Translations under genes and position numbers: made by a program | Assembly: GCF_024734385.1 (NCBI RefSeq) | Contig: NZ_JANHAP010000001.1 | Location: forward strand, 434,001 to 498,000 | Direction: 5' to 3' | Length of the DNA stretch: 64,000 nucleotides | DNA from: Dasania sp. GY-MA-18 | GTDB taxonomy: Bacteria > Pseudomonadota > Gammaproteobacteria > Pseudomonadales > Dasaniaceae | Part shown: positions 18,724-27,721 of the stretch, one piece after another | How positions within the stretch are numbered: position 1 is the stretch's first letter | How the letters are laid out: every line of letters starts with the position of its first letter | Notes under the pieces: generated by a model | What the model was told of the DNA's origin: nothing | The model's database searches: none | What the model saw: only the letters and a program-made list of their open reading frames with translations

Positions 18724-18755
18724 ATTAGCTGCGGCATAAACAGCCAGCAGCTAAT
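18724..18755 (+). terminator. Weak hairpin after ettA
   Basis: ATTAGCTG (18724-18731) pairs with CAGCTAAT (18748-18755) over a 16-base loop just after the ettA stop. There is no real T tract (ATTATAG follows), so termination here is uncertain and readthrough into the PilZ gene is possible. Confidence 0.3.
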
Positions 18756-18795
18756 ATTATAGTGATTATCAGCGCCATTTTATTGAGAGCCCTTT

Positions 18796-19155
18796 ATGAG
18801 CAGCAACGAACGCAGAAGTTTTAGCCGCATCGCTTTTCAGGCCGAAACCAGCATCCAGCAAGGAGCAGATTTATGGGCCGTAGAGCTTATAGATGTTTCA
18901 CTTAAGGGCTTATTAATCAAAAAACCGGACGACTGGAGCGGCAACCGTGAGCTAGCGTTTCATATCAGCATACACCTGGGTGACAACACCGACATCACCA
19001 TGACCGCCCTAGAGCGCCATGACGACGACGGCCAGCTAGGCTTTGAATGCCAACACATAGATATAGACAGCATAGCCCACCTACGCCGCCTAGTAGAATT
19101 AAACCTGGGTGACGCCAGCCTGCTAGAGCGAGAACTAGCCACACTAGGACAGTAA
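18796..19155 (+). CDS. PilZ domain protein
   Basis: A 119-residue single-domain protein of the PilZ type. It opens ERRSFSRIAFQAE (residues 4-16): an Arg-rich start followed by the strand that in c-di-GMP receptors carries RxxxR. The second motif, normally D/NxSxxG, reads DVSLKGLLIKKP at residues 34-45. Both motifs are thus recognisable, so c-di-GMP binding is plausible. It is 75 bp downstream of ettA and ends at a strong bidirectional terminator facing maeB. A diguanylate cyclase that could supply the ligand is encoded at 29161-29862, but no specific partnership is shown. Confidence 0.85.
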   Translation: MSSNERRSFSRIAFQAETSIQQGADLWAVELIDVSLKGLLIKKPDDWSGNRELAFHISIHLGDNTDITMTALERHDDDGQLGFECQHIDIDSIAHLRRLVELNLGDASLLERELATLGQ

Positions 19156-19189
19156 GCCCTCATCATAAAACACTAATTAGCAAGCACAA

Positions 19190-19216
19190 AAAAACCAGGC
19201 ATGATGCCTGGTTTTT
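19190..19216. terminator. Bidirectional terminator between the PilZ gene and maeB
   Basis: AAAACCAGGCA (19191-19201) and TGCCTGGTTTT (19205-19215) form a perfect 11-bp stem with a 3-base loop, with A and T runs on the two sides. It can act for both convergent genes. Confidence 0.85.
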
Positions 19217-19230
19217 TCTTTTCTCTTATC

Positions 19231-19279
19231 GCTTGTAGCTTGTAGCTTGTAGCTTGTAGCTTAAAGCTTAAAGCTTAAA
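19231..19279. repeat. Heptad repeat array at the maeB 3' end
   Basis: Seven tandem 7-bp units: four GCTTGTA then three GCTTAAA, 19231-19279. On the maeB strand these read CTACAAG and CTTTAAG (phase-shifted). The TAA stop of maeB (19277-19275) lies inside the last unit, in phase with the array. It belongs to the dispersed YNNYWAG family described under findings. Confidence 0.9.
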
Positions 19280-20519
19280 GCGGATAATGCTCAGGGTAAG
19301 GCAGCTGTGCCACACCAGTATCTATCGCCGCCTGCGCCACCGCAGCCGAAATAGAGCTAAGCAGACGGCTATCCATAGGCTTAGGCAAAATATAATCAGG
19401 GCCAAATTCTAACGACTCTTCACCACAGGCGTCCAAGACTTCTTGGGTTACCGGCAATTTAGCAATGGCACGCAAGGCTTCTACCGCAGCAATTTTCATC
19501 GCCTCGTTAATGCGACGCGAACGCACATCTAAAGCACCGCGGAAAATAAAGGGGAAACCTAAAACATTATTCACCTGATTGGGAAAATCAGAACGCCCTG
19601 TGGCCATAATCACATCGGGGCGCGTTTTTTTCGCCAGTGCTGGATCAATTTCTGGGTCTGGGTTAGAGCAGGCAAATACGATGGGATTAGGTGCCATTTT
19701 TTCTAGTAAACTGGCCTCTAATAAATTAGCTCCCGACAAACCTAAAAACACATCAGCGCCATCTAAAGCCTCAGCCATAGAACGCGCATCGGTTAAATGA
19801 GCAAACTCTTCTTTAAACTCATTTAAACCAGAGCGCCCTGCATAAATTACCCCACCCCTATCTATCATGGTGAGATGCTCTTGTTTGGCGCCCAAGCTTT
19901 TTAACAAACGCATACAGGCTATTGCCGCTGAGCCCGCGCCCAAACAAACAATTTTTGCATCCTCTAGAGTTTTGCCCTGTATTTCCAGGGCATTCAACAT
20001 ACCAGCGGCTGTTACTATGGCCGTGCCGTGTTGATCATCATGGAATACGGGAATTTTACACTGCTCGATTAATACGTCTTCAATTTGAAAACATTCAGGC
20101 GCTTTAATGTCTTCTAGGTTAATACCGCCAAAACTATCGGCTATGCGCACTACGGTATCAATAAACTGTTGCGGATCCTCGGTATCCACTTCTAAATCGA
20201 TAGAGTCTATACCCGCAAAGCGTTTAAACAGTAGCGACTTACCTTCCATTACGGGCTTACTGGCCAAGGCACCTAAATTACCCAAACCTAAAATAGCGGT
20301 ACCGTTAGAAATAACCGCCACCATATTACCCTTGGCAGTGTATTTATAGGCATTGTCAGGATCAGCGGCAATCGCACGAACAGGCTCAGCAACACCTGGG
20401 CTATAAGCCAGGGCGAGGTCATGTTGAGTCTCTGCTGCTTTGCTTAACTCAACGCTAATTTTGCCCGGCTTAGGAAATTGATGGTAATCCAAAGCTGCCT
20501 GCTTAAAATCGTCTGACAT
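19275..20519 (-). CDS. maeB: Malic enzyme (short form, without phosphotransacetylase domain)
   Basis: A 414-residue NAD(P)-dependent oxidative decarboxylase that makes pyruvate and CO2 from malate. It shows AYSPGVAEPVRAIAADP near residue 38, YTAKGNMVAVISNGTAILGLGN near 59, a Rossmann motif VCLGAGSAAIACMRLL, and FACSNPDPEIDP. The start is the ATG at 20519 (MSDDFKQAALDYHQFP), the family N-terminus; a longer open frame to 20714 has no homologous look. E. coli MaeB is about 760 residues with a C-terminal phosphotransacetylase-like domain that is absent here. The last codon and stop are built from a heptad repeat array. NADP versus NAD preference cannot be read. Confidence 0.92.
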   Translation of the reverse strand: MSDDFKQAALDYHQFPKPGKISVELSKAAETQHDLALAYSPGVAEPVRAIAADPDNAYKYTAKGNMVAVISNGTAILGLGNLGALASKPVMEGKSLLFKRFAGIDSIDLEVDTEDPQQFIDTVVRIADSFGGINLEDIKAPECFQIEDVLIEQCKIPVFHDDQHGTAIVTAAGMLNALEIQGKTLEDAKIVCLGAGSAAIACMRLLKSLGAKQEHLTMIDRGGVIYAGRSGLNEFKEEFAHLTDARSMAEALDGADVFLGLSGANLLEASLLEKMAPNPIVFACSNPDPEIDPALAKKTRPDVIMATGRSDFPNQVNNVLGFPFIFRGALDVRSRRINEAMKIAAVEALRAIAKLPVTQEVLDACGEESLEFGPDYILPKPMDSRLLSSISAAVAQAAIDTGVAQLPYPEHYPL

Positions 20520-21071
20520 AGTCCCTACTCTGTTAGTTTTAATTGCTATAAAAATGATGCTGGAGGAGCTGATCTGTTTAACGGCATGAAGATCGAAGCA
20601 CCGACAGCTTCTTACTGTGTACCCAATGCTTCCGGGAACGCTGAAAGGGCTAATGATGATAAAGAAAAGCCCCTGACGCCACAAGGCTATTATCTGTCTG
20701 GCTGCGGCCCTCACTGTCGCACTGCCGGACTCATATCTACATAAGCGGTAAATTACCGCCTTTTAACGTCACGTTCGTACCACTTCGCTTGCCAACCGCT
20801 TTTCAACGTTTTTTTCTATCTATTGAATAAAAAAATAAATAGCCCTAGGCTTTAAACCATAACAACAAAAATATTAAAGTTTCATTGCCACAGCGTTTAT
20901 TTTTCTCCACACCTGCGGCGATGTACACATCCGTTTAGACCGAAAAAAATAACCAAACAACTCTCTACTTTCCACTCGCTTTTAAGCAAGCCCGTTTGCA
21001 ACAAGGCAACAGCCTAAACTGCAACGGGAATAACCCACTAAGCTAAGCAACAAACACCACAAATGCGTAGC
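20520..21071. other. Gene-free spacer between maeB and rpmE
   Basis: About 550 bp with no convincing gene. It must hold the maeB promoter and the end of the rpmE transcript. The only structure I see is GCGGT-AAATT-ACCGC (20745-20759) followed by four T on the plus strand, a weak hairpin with no plus-strand gene upstream. The stretch 20800-20960 is AT-rich. Confidence 0.5.
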
Positions 21072-21106
21072 AAAAAAAAACGCCCAACCGTAGGTTGAGC
21101 GTTTTT
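21072..21106 (-). terminator. Intrinsic terminator of rpmE
   Basis: CGCCCAACC (21081-21089) and GGTTGAGCG (21093-21101) form a 9-bp stem with one mismatch or wobble and a 3-base loop. On the minus strand nine T follow (21080-21072). It lies 33 bp after the rpmE stop. Confidence 0.82.
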
Positions 21107-21133
21107 CGATAAGCTAACTGGCGCAGCCTAAAC

Positions 21134-21349
21134 TTAAGCTTTGCTACCGCGACCGCCGAAACGCTTGCGGAAACGATCAACACGACCGCCGCTATCCAAC
21201 ATTTTCTGCTTACCAGTGTAAAAAGGGTGACAGGCAGAACATACGTCCAAGTGTAAATCTTGGCACAAAGTAGAACGCGTCTTAACAACATTACCGCAAC
21301 CGCAGGTCGCTGTTATTTCTTCGTATTTGGGGTGGATATCAGCTTTCAT
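21134..21349 (-). CDS. rpmE: 50S ribosomal protein L31 (zinc-binding type)
   Basis: A 71-residue large-subunit protein located at the subunit interface. The start [20 protein letters not shown] is the L31 N-terminus, and zinc ligands are provided by CGCG (residues 16-19) and CSAC (about 37-40), so this is the C+ zinc form. The open frame extends upstream to 21466, but the ATG at 21349 is preceded by a purine-rich AAGGAAAC and gives the family length. Single-gene unit, divergent from priA, ending at its own terminator. Confidence 0.96.
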   Translation of the reverse strand: MKADIHPKYEEITATCGCGNVVKTRSTLCQDLHLDVCSACHPFYTGKQKMLDSGGRVDRFRKRFGGRGSKA

Positions 21350-21600
21350 GGTTTGTTTCCTTAAAATAGGTGCCGCCACTTGATCTCTTGCCAAGCACCG
21401 CACTAAATCACCCCAAATGGCTATTACGAATAAACCCTTGGGCTGCTTGAAAAATAGGCGGTGCATAATACCAAAATAAACTCGATTAGCAAGGCCGCCG
21501 TTAGCCTAAAAGCAGTGTTACCGCCTTTATACACTCTTTGTTAGACTAGAGCAGCCTTAAAACCTATAAAAAGCCGCCAACCCCTAGCCTAAGCCTGTTA

Positions 21601-23802
21601 ATGACCTACCTACGCCTAGCTCTACCCACCCCCCTGCGCCGCAGCTTTGATTACCTGCCCCCCGCCGATTTAAGTGCTGAGCAAGTTCAGCAACTGCAAC
21701 CAGGCCTGCGTATACAAGTGCCTTTTGGACCGCGCCAGCTTATAGGGGTATTACTAGAGCTCAGCGAGCATAGCGATATTGCCGAGCATAAGCTCAAGCC
21801 AGCCATAGCCGTGCTGGATCAACACAGCTTGATCAGCCCGCATATACTCGCGCTATGCCAATGGGCCAGCAACTACTACCAATACTCTGTAGGCGAGGTA
21901 CTCAGCAACGCCCTGCCCACGCTAATGCGCAAACAGGCCGAGCTGCCCAGCTATAGCGAAACCCGCTGGCGACTAAGCAGCAAAGGCAAGGGCCTGCCCG
22001 AAGGTGCACTCAAACGAGCCCCCAAACAAGCGCTAGCGCTACAACTACTACAGCAACAGGGCGACATAGGCCTAGCCGAATTAACCAGCGCCGAGCTCAA
22101 CCGCAGCCATATTAAGGCGCTGGTCGATAAAGGCCTGGCCCAGGCTTTTAGCAGCGAGGCCAGCACAGCACAGCACCCGGTGTTAAAACAAGCCAGCCTC
22201 ACCCTGAACCAGCAACAACAGTTGGCGGTATCCAGCATCAACCCCGAGGCGGGCTATCAATGCTGCTTATTAGAGGGCATCACCGGCAGCGGCAAAACCG
22301 AGGTATATTTACAACTCATCGCCAAATGCTTAAAGCTGGGTAAACAGGCGCTGGTATTAATACCCGAAATAGGACTAACCCCGCAAACCCTGGCCAGATT
22401 TCAGCGCCGCTTTAACTGCAACATCGTCATCCTGCACTCTGGGCTAACAGACCGCGAGCGCGCCATCGCCTGGCAGCAGGCTCGCAAGCAGCAAGCCGCT
22501 ATAGTCATGGGTACCCGCTCGGCCATCTATACCGACATGCCGGCGCTGGGCATGATTATTATTGACGAAGAACACGACAGCTCTTTCAAGCAACAAGAGG
22601 GCTTTCGCTATTCCGCCCGCGATATAGGCATCAAACGCGCCTTCGATCTCAACATTCCCATAGTGTTGGGCTCAGCCACCCCCAGCTTGGAAACCCTGCA
22701 CAATGCCGAAAGCGGTCGCTATCAACACCTGCAGCTAACCCAGCGCGCCACCGGCGCCAGCATCCCGCCCCTACAGCTAATAGACACCCGCAACAGCCCA
22801 CTGCAACATGGCTTTAGCAAAGAGGTGTTAACCGCCATACACAGTGAGATACACAGCGGCAACCAGGTACTGGTATTTATTAACCGCCGCGGCTTTGCCC
22901 CCACCTTAATGTGCAATAACTGCGGCCACGTTGCCCAATGCCAGCACTGCGATGCCAGGCTGACAGTACACTACCGCCAACGCCAACTGCGCTGCCATCA
23001 CTGCGACAGTTTATGGCCACTACCCAGCCACTGCCTTGAGTGCAATAGCCACGAGCTGGATTTTCGCGGCATAGGCACTGAGCGCAGCGAGCAAACGCTG
23101 CAACAGCTATTCCCCGGCACCGAGGTCATACGCATAGACCGCGACACCACCAGCCGCAAAAATGCCATGCAAGATATGGTCGACGAGGTACACAAGGGCG
23201 AGCCCTGTATTTTGGTAGGCACGCAAATGCTGGCCAAGGGCCATCATTTTCCCGATGTAACCCTGGTCGTGATTTTGGATGCCGATGGCGGTTTATTTAG
23301 TGCCGATTTTCGCGGCCCCGAAAAAATGGGGCAACTGCTGATACAAGTGGCGGGGCGCGCAGGACGCGAAGCCAAAGCCGGGCAAGTCATGATACAAACC
23401 CTACAACCCGAGCATCCGTTTTTGCTCAGCCTGGTCAACAATAATTACAAATTATTTGCCCAGCAATTACTGCGCGAAAGAAAACTACTAGGGCTGCCCC
23501 CCTACGGCCACCTGGCCATTATACGAGCCGACCACCACAACCTGGCCGAAGCCGAACAACTGCTACAAGCACTGCGCCAGCACAGCGAACAAGGACAAAC
23601 ATCACAAGCACAATGCCTAGGGCCACTGCCCGCTCCCATGACCAAAAAAGCCGGCCGCTTTCGCGCCCAGCTTATTTTACAAGCCGACACCCGGCCGCTA
23701 TTACATCAACGCCTGCAACATATCGTCGCCATAGCCGAGCAACACCCATTGGCTAAAAAAGTACGCTGGTCGGTGGATGTGGATCCGGCGGATATGTATT
23801 GA
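21601..23802 (+). CDS. priA: Primosomal protein N' (replication restart helicase PriA)
   Basis: A 733-residue superfamily 2 helicase that recognises stalled forks and recombination intermediates and reloads DnaB. The N-terminal 3'-DNA-binding domain (residues 1-105) includes RSFDYLPP and VPFGPRQLIGVL. Walker A is GITGSGKTEVYLQLI (about 226-240) and the helicase box is DEEH. The cysteine-rich zinc region MCNNCGHVAQCQHCDARLTVH and CHHCDSLWPLPSHCLECNS lies near 437-483. Full length. It is divergent from rpmE, as in many gammaproteobacteria, and its 3' end is followed after 3 bp by a heptad repeat array. Confidence 0.96.
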   Translation: MTYLRLALPTPLRRSFDYLPPADLSAEQVQQLQPGLRIQVPFGPRQLIGVLLELSEHSDIAEHKLKPAIAVLDQHSLISPHILALCQWASNYYQYSVGEVLSNALPTLMRKQAELPSYSETRWRLSSKGKGLPEGALKRAPKQALALQLLQQQGDIGLAELTSAELNRSHIKALVDKGLAQAFSSEASTAQHPVLKQASLTLNQQQQLAVSSINPEAGYQCCLLEGITGSGKTEVYLQLIAKCLKLGKQALVLIPEIGLTPQTLARFQRRFNCNIVILHSGLTDRERAIAWQQARKQQAAIVMGTRSAIYTDMPALGMIIIDEEHDSSFKQQEGFRYSARDIGIKRAFDLNIPIVLGSATPSLETLHNAESGRYQHLQLTQRATGASIPPLQLIDTRNSPLQHGFSKEVLTAIHSEIHSGNQVLVFINRRGFAPTLMCNNCGHVAQCQHCDARLTVHYRQRQLRCHHCDSLWPLPSHCLECNSHELDFRGIGTERSEQTLQQLFPGTEVIRIDRDTTSRKNAMQDMVDEVHKGEPCILVGTQMLAKGHHFPDVTLVVILDADGGLFSADFRGPEKMGQLLIQVAGRAGREAKAGQVMIQTLQPEHPFLLSLVNNNYKLFAQQLLRERKLLGLPPYGHLAIIRADHHNLAEAEQLLQALRQHSEQGQTSQAQCLGPLPAPMTKKAGRFRAQLILQADTRPLLHQRLQHIVAIAEQHPLAKKVRWSVDVDPADMY

Positions 23803-23805
23803 TTC

Positions 23806-23890
23806 AGTCGCTAGGCTGGAGTCACTAGTCTCTAGACGGTAGTCGCTAGTATGAGCTTACTAACTAGCGACTAGGAACTAGGAACTAGAG
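23806..23890. repeat. Inverted pair of heptad repeat arrays between convergent genes
   Basis: Block 1 (23806-23854) repeats AGTCGCT-like units behind the priA stop; block 2 (23864-23890) repeats CTAGCGA, CTAGGAA, CTAGGAA, CTAGAGG behind the convergent DUF5610-like gene. The blocks are in opposite orientation, so each reads as TCGCTAG-type on its own gene's strand. Their inner edges form a perfect 10-bp inverted repeat (AGTCGCTAGT 23841-23850, ACTAGCGACT 23863-23872). The TAG stop at 23880-23878 is in phase inside block 2, and the last three serine codons are also repeat-derived. Confidence 0.88.
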
Positions 23891-24507
23891 GCTGTCGACT
23901 GAGAAGCCGTAAAGGCTTCGAGCCCCTGCTGCACCAGCTCATAGGTTTTATCAATATTGCTGGCTATATCACCTTCCAACACTCCCAGGCCATCCAGTAT
24001 TTCGCGTGCTTCCGCAAAGCCTTGGTCTATGCCACCACCTATAACGCCTAAGAATTTATCCAGCTGCTCTTGCAAGCTTAAGCCCTGATGACGCTCTTGA
24101 GATTGAAAGGCCGAGAAAAAGGCGGTGCTTTGGCTGACTATGCGCTCGGCTGTGGCTTCGGGGGATACATCTAAACCGGACTCGTAGGCTTGCTCGATAG
24201 CGTTAGCACCTAAGATGGGTTCTACATGTTCTTTCAACGCCTCCAGCACCGTTTTAAACAGCAGCGCCATGGGCTGATCTTTAGCGCCCACACTGACGCT
24301 AAGCTGCGATTCTATAATGGCTTGGTTAAGGCTAGCCTTAGGGTCATCCAGCTCGCCGGCATCGATTTTTTTCGCCAGCCCCGGCGGCATGCCATGGGGA
24401 TGCGGCTTATTGCGCGCCTCGGCCGCGCGCTCACTGGCCTGTTCAGGCAGAGCTGGCTTTTGCAGGCCACGATACGTATAGCTATCGGTAATATTGGGCG
24501 GTGACAT
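23878..24507 (-). CDS. DUF5610-like protein
   Basis: A 209-residue protein with no signal peptide or membrane segment. The N-terminal 60 residues are Pro/Ala-rich and probably disordered. The C-terminal part contains a recognisable pattern: LNQAIIESQLSVSVGAKDQPMALL (residues about 60-83), LDVSPEATAERIVSQSTAFF (about 111-130) and GGIDQGFAEAREILDGLGVL (about 156-175). I associate this pattern with the DUF5610 family of proteobacteria, whose function is unknown; the assignment is from memory of the family. It is convergent with priA, and its last codons lie in a heptad repeat array. The 225-bp spacer before argS shows no other gene. Confidence 0.65.
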   Translation of the reverse strand: MSPPNITDSYTYRGLQKPALPEQASERAAEARNKPHPHGMPPGLAKKIDAGELDDPKASLNQAIIESQLSVSVGAKDQPMALLFKTVLEALKEHVEPILGANAIEQAYESGLDVSPEATAERIVSQSTAFFSAFQSQERHQGLSLQEQLDKFLGVIGGGIDQGFAEAREILDGLGVLEGDIASNIDKTYELVQQGLEAFTASQSTASSS

Positions 24508-24732
24508 GGCAGCTCCTTGCGAATTGCAGCGCGGTAAGCATGTTGTTGAATAAGCTCTTCAAGTCAGTATAGCGGCTGATTGACTCCACTCTACAAGACC
24601 GTTTATTTATAAAGCCTGCCGCCATTAACACAATCGCAGCAACCTACCCCTAGGTGGGTAGCACCCAACCCCATAAACAGGGATAATACGCGGCTATTTT
24701 GTTAACACTGATATTGTGAAGCGATTACCCCT

Positions 24733-26415
24733 ATGAAAGACCATGTAGCCGAGCTGATTACCGCCGCCCTTAACACGCTAGTTGCCAATGGCGACCTACC
24801 TGAGACTATTCAGCCCCGCGTGATGGTCGACCGTACTCGCGATAAAAGCCATGGCGACTTCGCCAGCAATATCGCCATGACCCTAGCCAAGCCCGCCGGT
24901 AAACCACCTCGTGAAGTGGCGCAGCTAATTATCGAAGCCCTGCCGCAATCAGCCCAGCTTAGCAAAGCTGAAATTGCTGGCCCCGGTTTTATTAATTTCT
25001 TTATGGACGATGCCGCCACCTCGGCCATTATCAGCAGCGTACTGAGCGCAGGCGATAGCTTTGGCCGCAATACCAGCGGTGCCGGCAAAAAAGTACAGGT
25101 GGAGTTTGTCTCCGCCAACCCCACCGGCCCCCTACACGTAGGCCACGGCCGCGGCGCGGCGGTGGGCGATAGCATATGCAGGCTGCTAGCGGCCAACGGC
25201 TGGGATGTCACCAGTGAGTTTTACTACAACGATGCTGGCGCGCAAATTAACAACCTCGCCCTTTCTACCCAAGCACGCTGTAAGGGCCTAGGCCCCGATG
25301 ATGAAGGCTGGCCCGCCGACGGTTATCGCGGCACTTATATTACCGAGTTAGCCGAAAGCTATATGAAAGGCGAAACCGTACACGCCGAAGACAAACACGT
25401 CACTGGCAAAGCCGATGCCGACGACCTAGATGCCATACGCGATTTCGCCGTGGCCTATTTGCGTCGCGAGCAAGATCACGATCTCAAAGCCTTTGGCGTT
25501 GATTTTGATGTGTACTTCTTAGAGTCCTCTTTATACAGCGATGGCGATGTTGAAAAGACCGTAGAAAAACTTATCGCCAGCGGCCACACCTACGAAAAAG
25601 ACGGCGCCCTGTGGCTAAAAACCACCGACTTTGGCGATGACAAAGACCGCGTTATGCGCAAGTCTGAAGGCGGCTACACCTACTTTGTGCCGGACGTGGC
25701 CTACCACATGAACAAATGGCAGCGCGGCTTTGAGCGCGTGGTCAACGAACAAGGTGCCGACCATCACAGCACCATCACCCGTGTGCGCGCAGGCCTGCAA
25801 GCTTTAGGCGAAGGCATACCCAAAGCCTGGCCTGAATATGTGCTGCACCAAATGGTCATGGTGATGCGCGGCGGCGAAGAGGTGAAAATCTCCAAGCGCG
25901 CTGGCAGTTACGTCACCCTGCAAGACTTAGTCGAAGAAGTAGGCCGCGATGCCACACGCTACTTTTTAGTAGCCCGTGCCACCACCTCACAGCTAACCTT
26001 TGATATAGACTTGGCCATATCGCAAAGCAACGACAACCCCGTGTATTACATACAGTACGCCCACGCTCGCGTGTGCAGCATGTTGCGCAAACTGGCCGAT
26101 CACGGTTGGAGCTGGTCGCCCGAGCAGGCAGGCCACTTTGAACTGTTAAGCGAAGATGCCGAGAAAGGCTTAATGAACAAGCTAGCCGCCTACCCTGAGC
26201 TAATCACAAGAGCGGGCAGCAATACCGAGCCCCATATCGTCGCCAACTACCTGCAAGAATTAGCCGGTGAATTCCACAGCTACTACAACAGCCATAAAAT
26301 GCTGATAGACGATGAAAAATTGCGTAACGCACGTCTCAGCTTAAGCGAAGCTGTGAGACAGGTACTGCGAAATGGCTTAGACTTGCTGGGTGTTTCTGCA
26401 CCTGAATCTATGTAA
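24733..26415 (+). CDS. argS: Arginyl-tRNA synthetase
   Basis: A 560-residue class I aminoacyl-tRNA synthetase charging tRNA-Arg. The HIGH signature appears as HVGHGRGA (about residues 137-144) within [13 protein letters not shown], and the KMSKS-like loop as [12 protein letters not shown] (about 386-397). The C-terminal DALR anticodon-binding domain is recognisable from [16 protein letters not shown] onward. Length agrees with the bacterial family (about 560-590). It is followed after 18 bp by a SPOR-domain gene, a common neighbour pair in gammaproteobacteria (argS-ftsN-hslVU). Confidence 0.97.
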   Translation: MKDHVAELITAALNTLVANGDLPETIQPRVMVDRTRDKSHGDFASNIAMTLAKPAGKPPREVAQLIIEALPQSAQLSKAEIAGPGFINFFMDDAATSAIISSVLSAGDSFGRNTSGAGKKVQVEFVSANPTGPLHVGHGRGAAVGDSICRLLAANGWDVTSEFYYNDAGAQINNLALSTQARCKGLGPDDEGWPADGYRGTYITELAESYMKGETVHAEDKHVTGKADADDLDAIRDFAVAYLRREQDHDLKAFGVDFDVYFLESSLYSDGDVEKTVEKLIASGHTYEKDGALWLKTTDFGDDKDRVMRKSEGGYTYFVPDVAYHMNKWQRGFERVVNEQGADHHSTITRVRAGLQALGEGIPKAWPEYVLHQMVMVMRGGEEVKISKRAGSYVTLQDLVEEVGRDATRYFLVARATTSQLTFDIDLAISQSNDNPVYYIQYAHARVCSMLRKLADHGWSWSPEQAGHFELLSEDAEKGLMNKLAAYPELITRAGSNTEPHIVANYLQELAGEFHSYYNSHKMLIDDEKLRNARLSLSEAVRQVLRNGLDLLGVSAPESM

Positions 26416-26433
26416 CGCATTAGAAATAAAAAT

Positions 26434-27003
26434 ATGACCCACGACTTTGCCAAAAAGCCTAAAGCCAATAGCAAAAAGCAAAACGGCCATCGCAAAAACA
26501 GCCCCAAAAGCCAGGTACCTGGCTGGGTGTGGCTGTTTACCGGCATAGTCACGGGTTTATTTATTGCCTTCTTAGCACACTTGGCCGACATCACCCCGCC
26601 AGCCAAAAGCAGCGAAGAAAAAGTCGCCGCCAAAGCCAGCACAAAAACCAAAGCCAACGACAAGCCCACCACCAGCTTTGAGTTTTACACCCTGCTGCCC
26701 GAGCGCGAAGTGATCGTGCCGGTAGAAGAAAACAGCGCCAATGACAAACCCCAGCAGCAGATCATTTACATACTGCAAGCTGGCTCCTTCAAAAACCCCG
26801 CCGATGCCGACCGCCTGCGCGCCAAACTAATACTGTTAGGCCTGGACACCAAGGTAGAAGAAGTCACTGGCAAGGGCAACGACACCTGGCACCGCGTGCA
26901 GGTAGGGCCCTTTGTGTCACGCTCCAAACTCTCTAAGGCCCGCAACCTGTTGATTAGCAACAATGTGGAAACCTTATTGTTAAAACGCAAAGTAAAAAGC
27001 TAA
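26434..27003 (+). CDS. FtsN-like SPOR domain cell-division protein
   Basis: A 189-residue bitopic inner-membrane protein: a Lys/Asn-rich cytosolic tail (1-29), one membrane helix (about 31-50, [20 protein letters not shown]), a low-complexity periplasmic linker, and a SPOR domain (about 110-187) opening [25 protein letters not shown] domains bind denuded septal peptidoglycan. The order argS-ftsN-hslVU is conserved, which supports an FtsN role. The protein is short compared with E. coli FtsN (319) because the linker is reduced. A perfect 8-bp hairpin (27019-27037) follows without a T tract. Confidence 0.85.
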   Translation: MTHDFAKKPKANSKKQNGHRKNSPKSQVPGWVWLFTGIVTGLFIAFLAHLADITPPAKSSEEKVAAKASTKTKANDKPTTSFEFYTLLPEREVIVPVEENSANDKPQQQIIYILQAGSFKNPADADRLRAKLILLGLDTKVEEVTGKGNDTWHRVQVGPFVSRSKLSKARNLLISNNVETLLLKRKVKS

Positions 27004-27058
27004 ACCCAGCTTAGCCACATGCTGGTCACACCAGCATAAAGACTATGCGCTACAATCC

Positions 27059-27086
27059 CTTGAAAAACACCAGCGCACCCCCATAT
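27059..27086 (+). promoter_or_regulatory. Sigma32 heat-shock promoter of hslVU
   Basis: CTTGAAA (27059-27065), 13 bases, then CCCCATAT (27079-27086). This is an exact fit to the RpoH consensus CTTGAAA-N13/14-CCCCATnT. The predicted RNA start near 27093 leaves a leader of about 40 bases before the hslV TTG, with AAGGAG at 27122-27127. Heat-shock control of hslVU is established in E. coli. Confidence 0.9.
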
Positions 27087-27133
27087 ACAACAGCTACCAC
27101 CCTTCAAAACACTGCCCCACTAAGGAGACCCCC

Positions 27134-27679
27134 TTGGATCAATACAGAGGCACCACTATTCTTTCAGTTCGTCGCGATGGCCATGTGGTCATAGGCGGCG
27201 ATGGCCAAGTATCTATGGGTAATACCGTTATGAAAGGTAATGCCCGCAAGGTGCGTCGCCTGTATAACAACCAAGTGATAGCCGGTTTTGCTGGCGGCAC
27301 CGCCGATGCCTTCACCCTGTTTGAGCTGTTTGAGGCGCAACTGGAAAAACACCAAGGCAACTTAGTACGCGCTGCCGTAGAGCTGGCCAAAGCCTGGCGC
27401 ACCGAGCGCTCACTGCGCCAGCTAGAAGCCCTGCTGGCAGTAGCTGACAAAACCACCTCGCTCATCATTACCGGTAACGGCGATGTAATAGAGCCGGAAA
27501 ATAATTTAATCGCCATAGGTTCTGGCGGCCCCTTTGCCCAATCCGCCGCCAAGGCGCTGCTGGACAACACCGAGCTCAGCGCCCGCGATATCGTCGAAAA
27601 AGGCTTAGAAATAGCTGGCGACATCTGCGTATACACCAACCACAACCGCACCATAGAAGAATTAAAGAGCGACAGCTAA
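27134..27679 (+). CDS. hslV: ATP-dependent protease subunit HslV (ClpQ)
   Basis: A 181-residue threonine peptidase forming two stacked hexameric rings that pair with HslU hexamers to degrade misfolded and regulatory proteins. The start is TTG at 27134 with AAGGAG seven bases upstream. The precursor reads MDQYRG followed by [13 protein letters not shown], so Thr7 should become the catalytic N-terminus after removal of a 6-residue propeptide. E. coli HslV loses only the initiator Met. [22 protein letters not shown] and the late [14 protein letters not shown] are family hallmarks. It is 42 bp before hslU and behind a sigma32 promoter. Confidence 0.96.
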   Translation: MDQYRGTTILSVRRDGHVVIGGDGQVSMGNTVMKGNARKVRRLYNNQVIAGFAGGTADAFTLFELFEAQLEKHQGNLVRAAVELAKAWRTERSLRQLEALLAVADKTTSLIITGNGDVIEPENNLIAIGSGGPFAQSAAKALLDNTELSARDIVEKGLEIAGDICVYTNHNRTIEELKSDS

Positions 27680-27721
27680 CAACCCCCTGCTGCGCTCTGC
27701 TGCTAATTAATAGGTATTACC

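Noticed and set aside
20520-20714. N-terminal extension of maeB to 20714
   Set aside because: The added 65 residues do not resemble any malic enzyme; MSDDFKQAALDYHQFP at 20519 is the family start.
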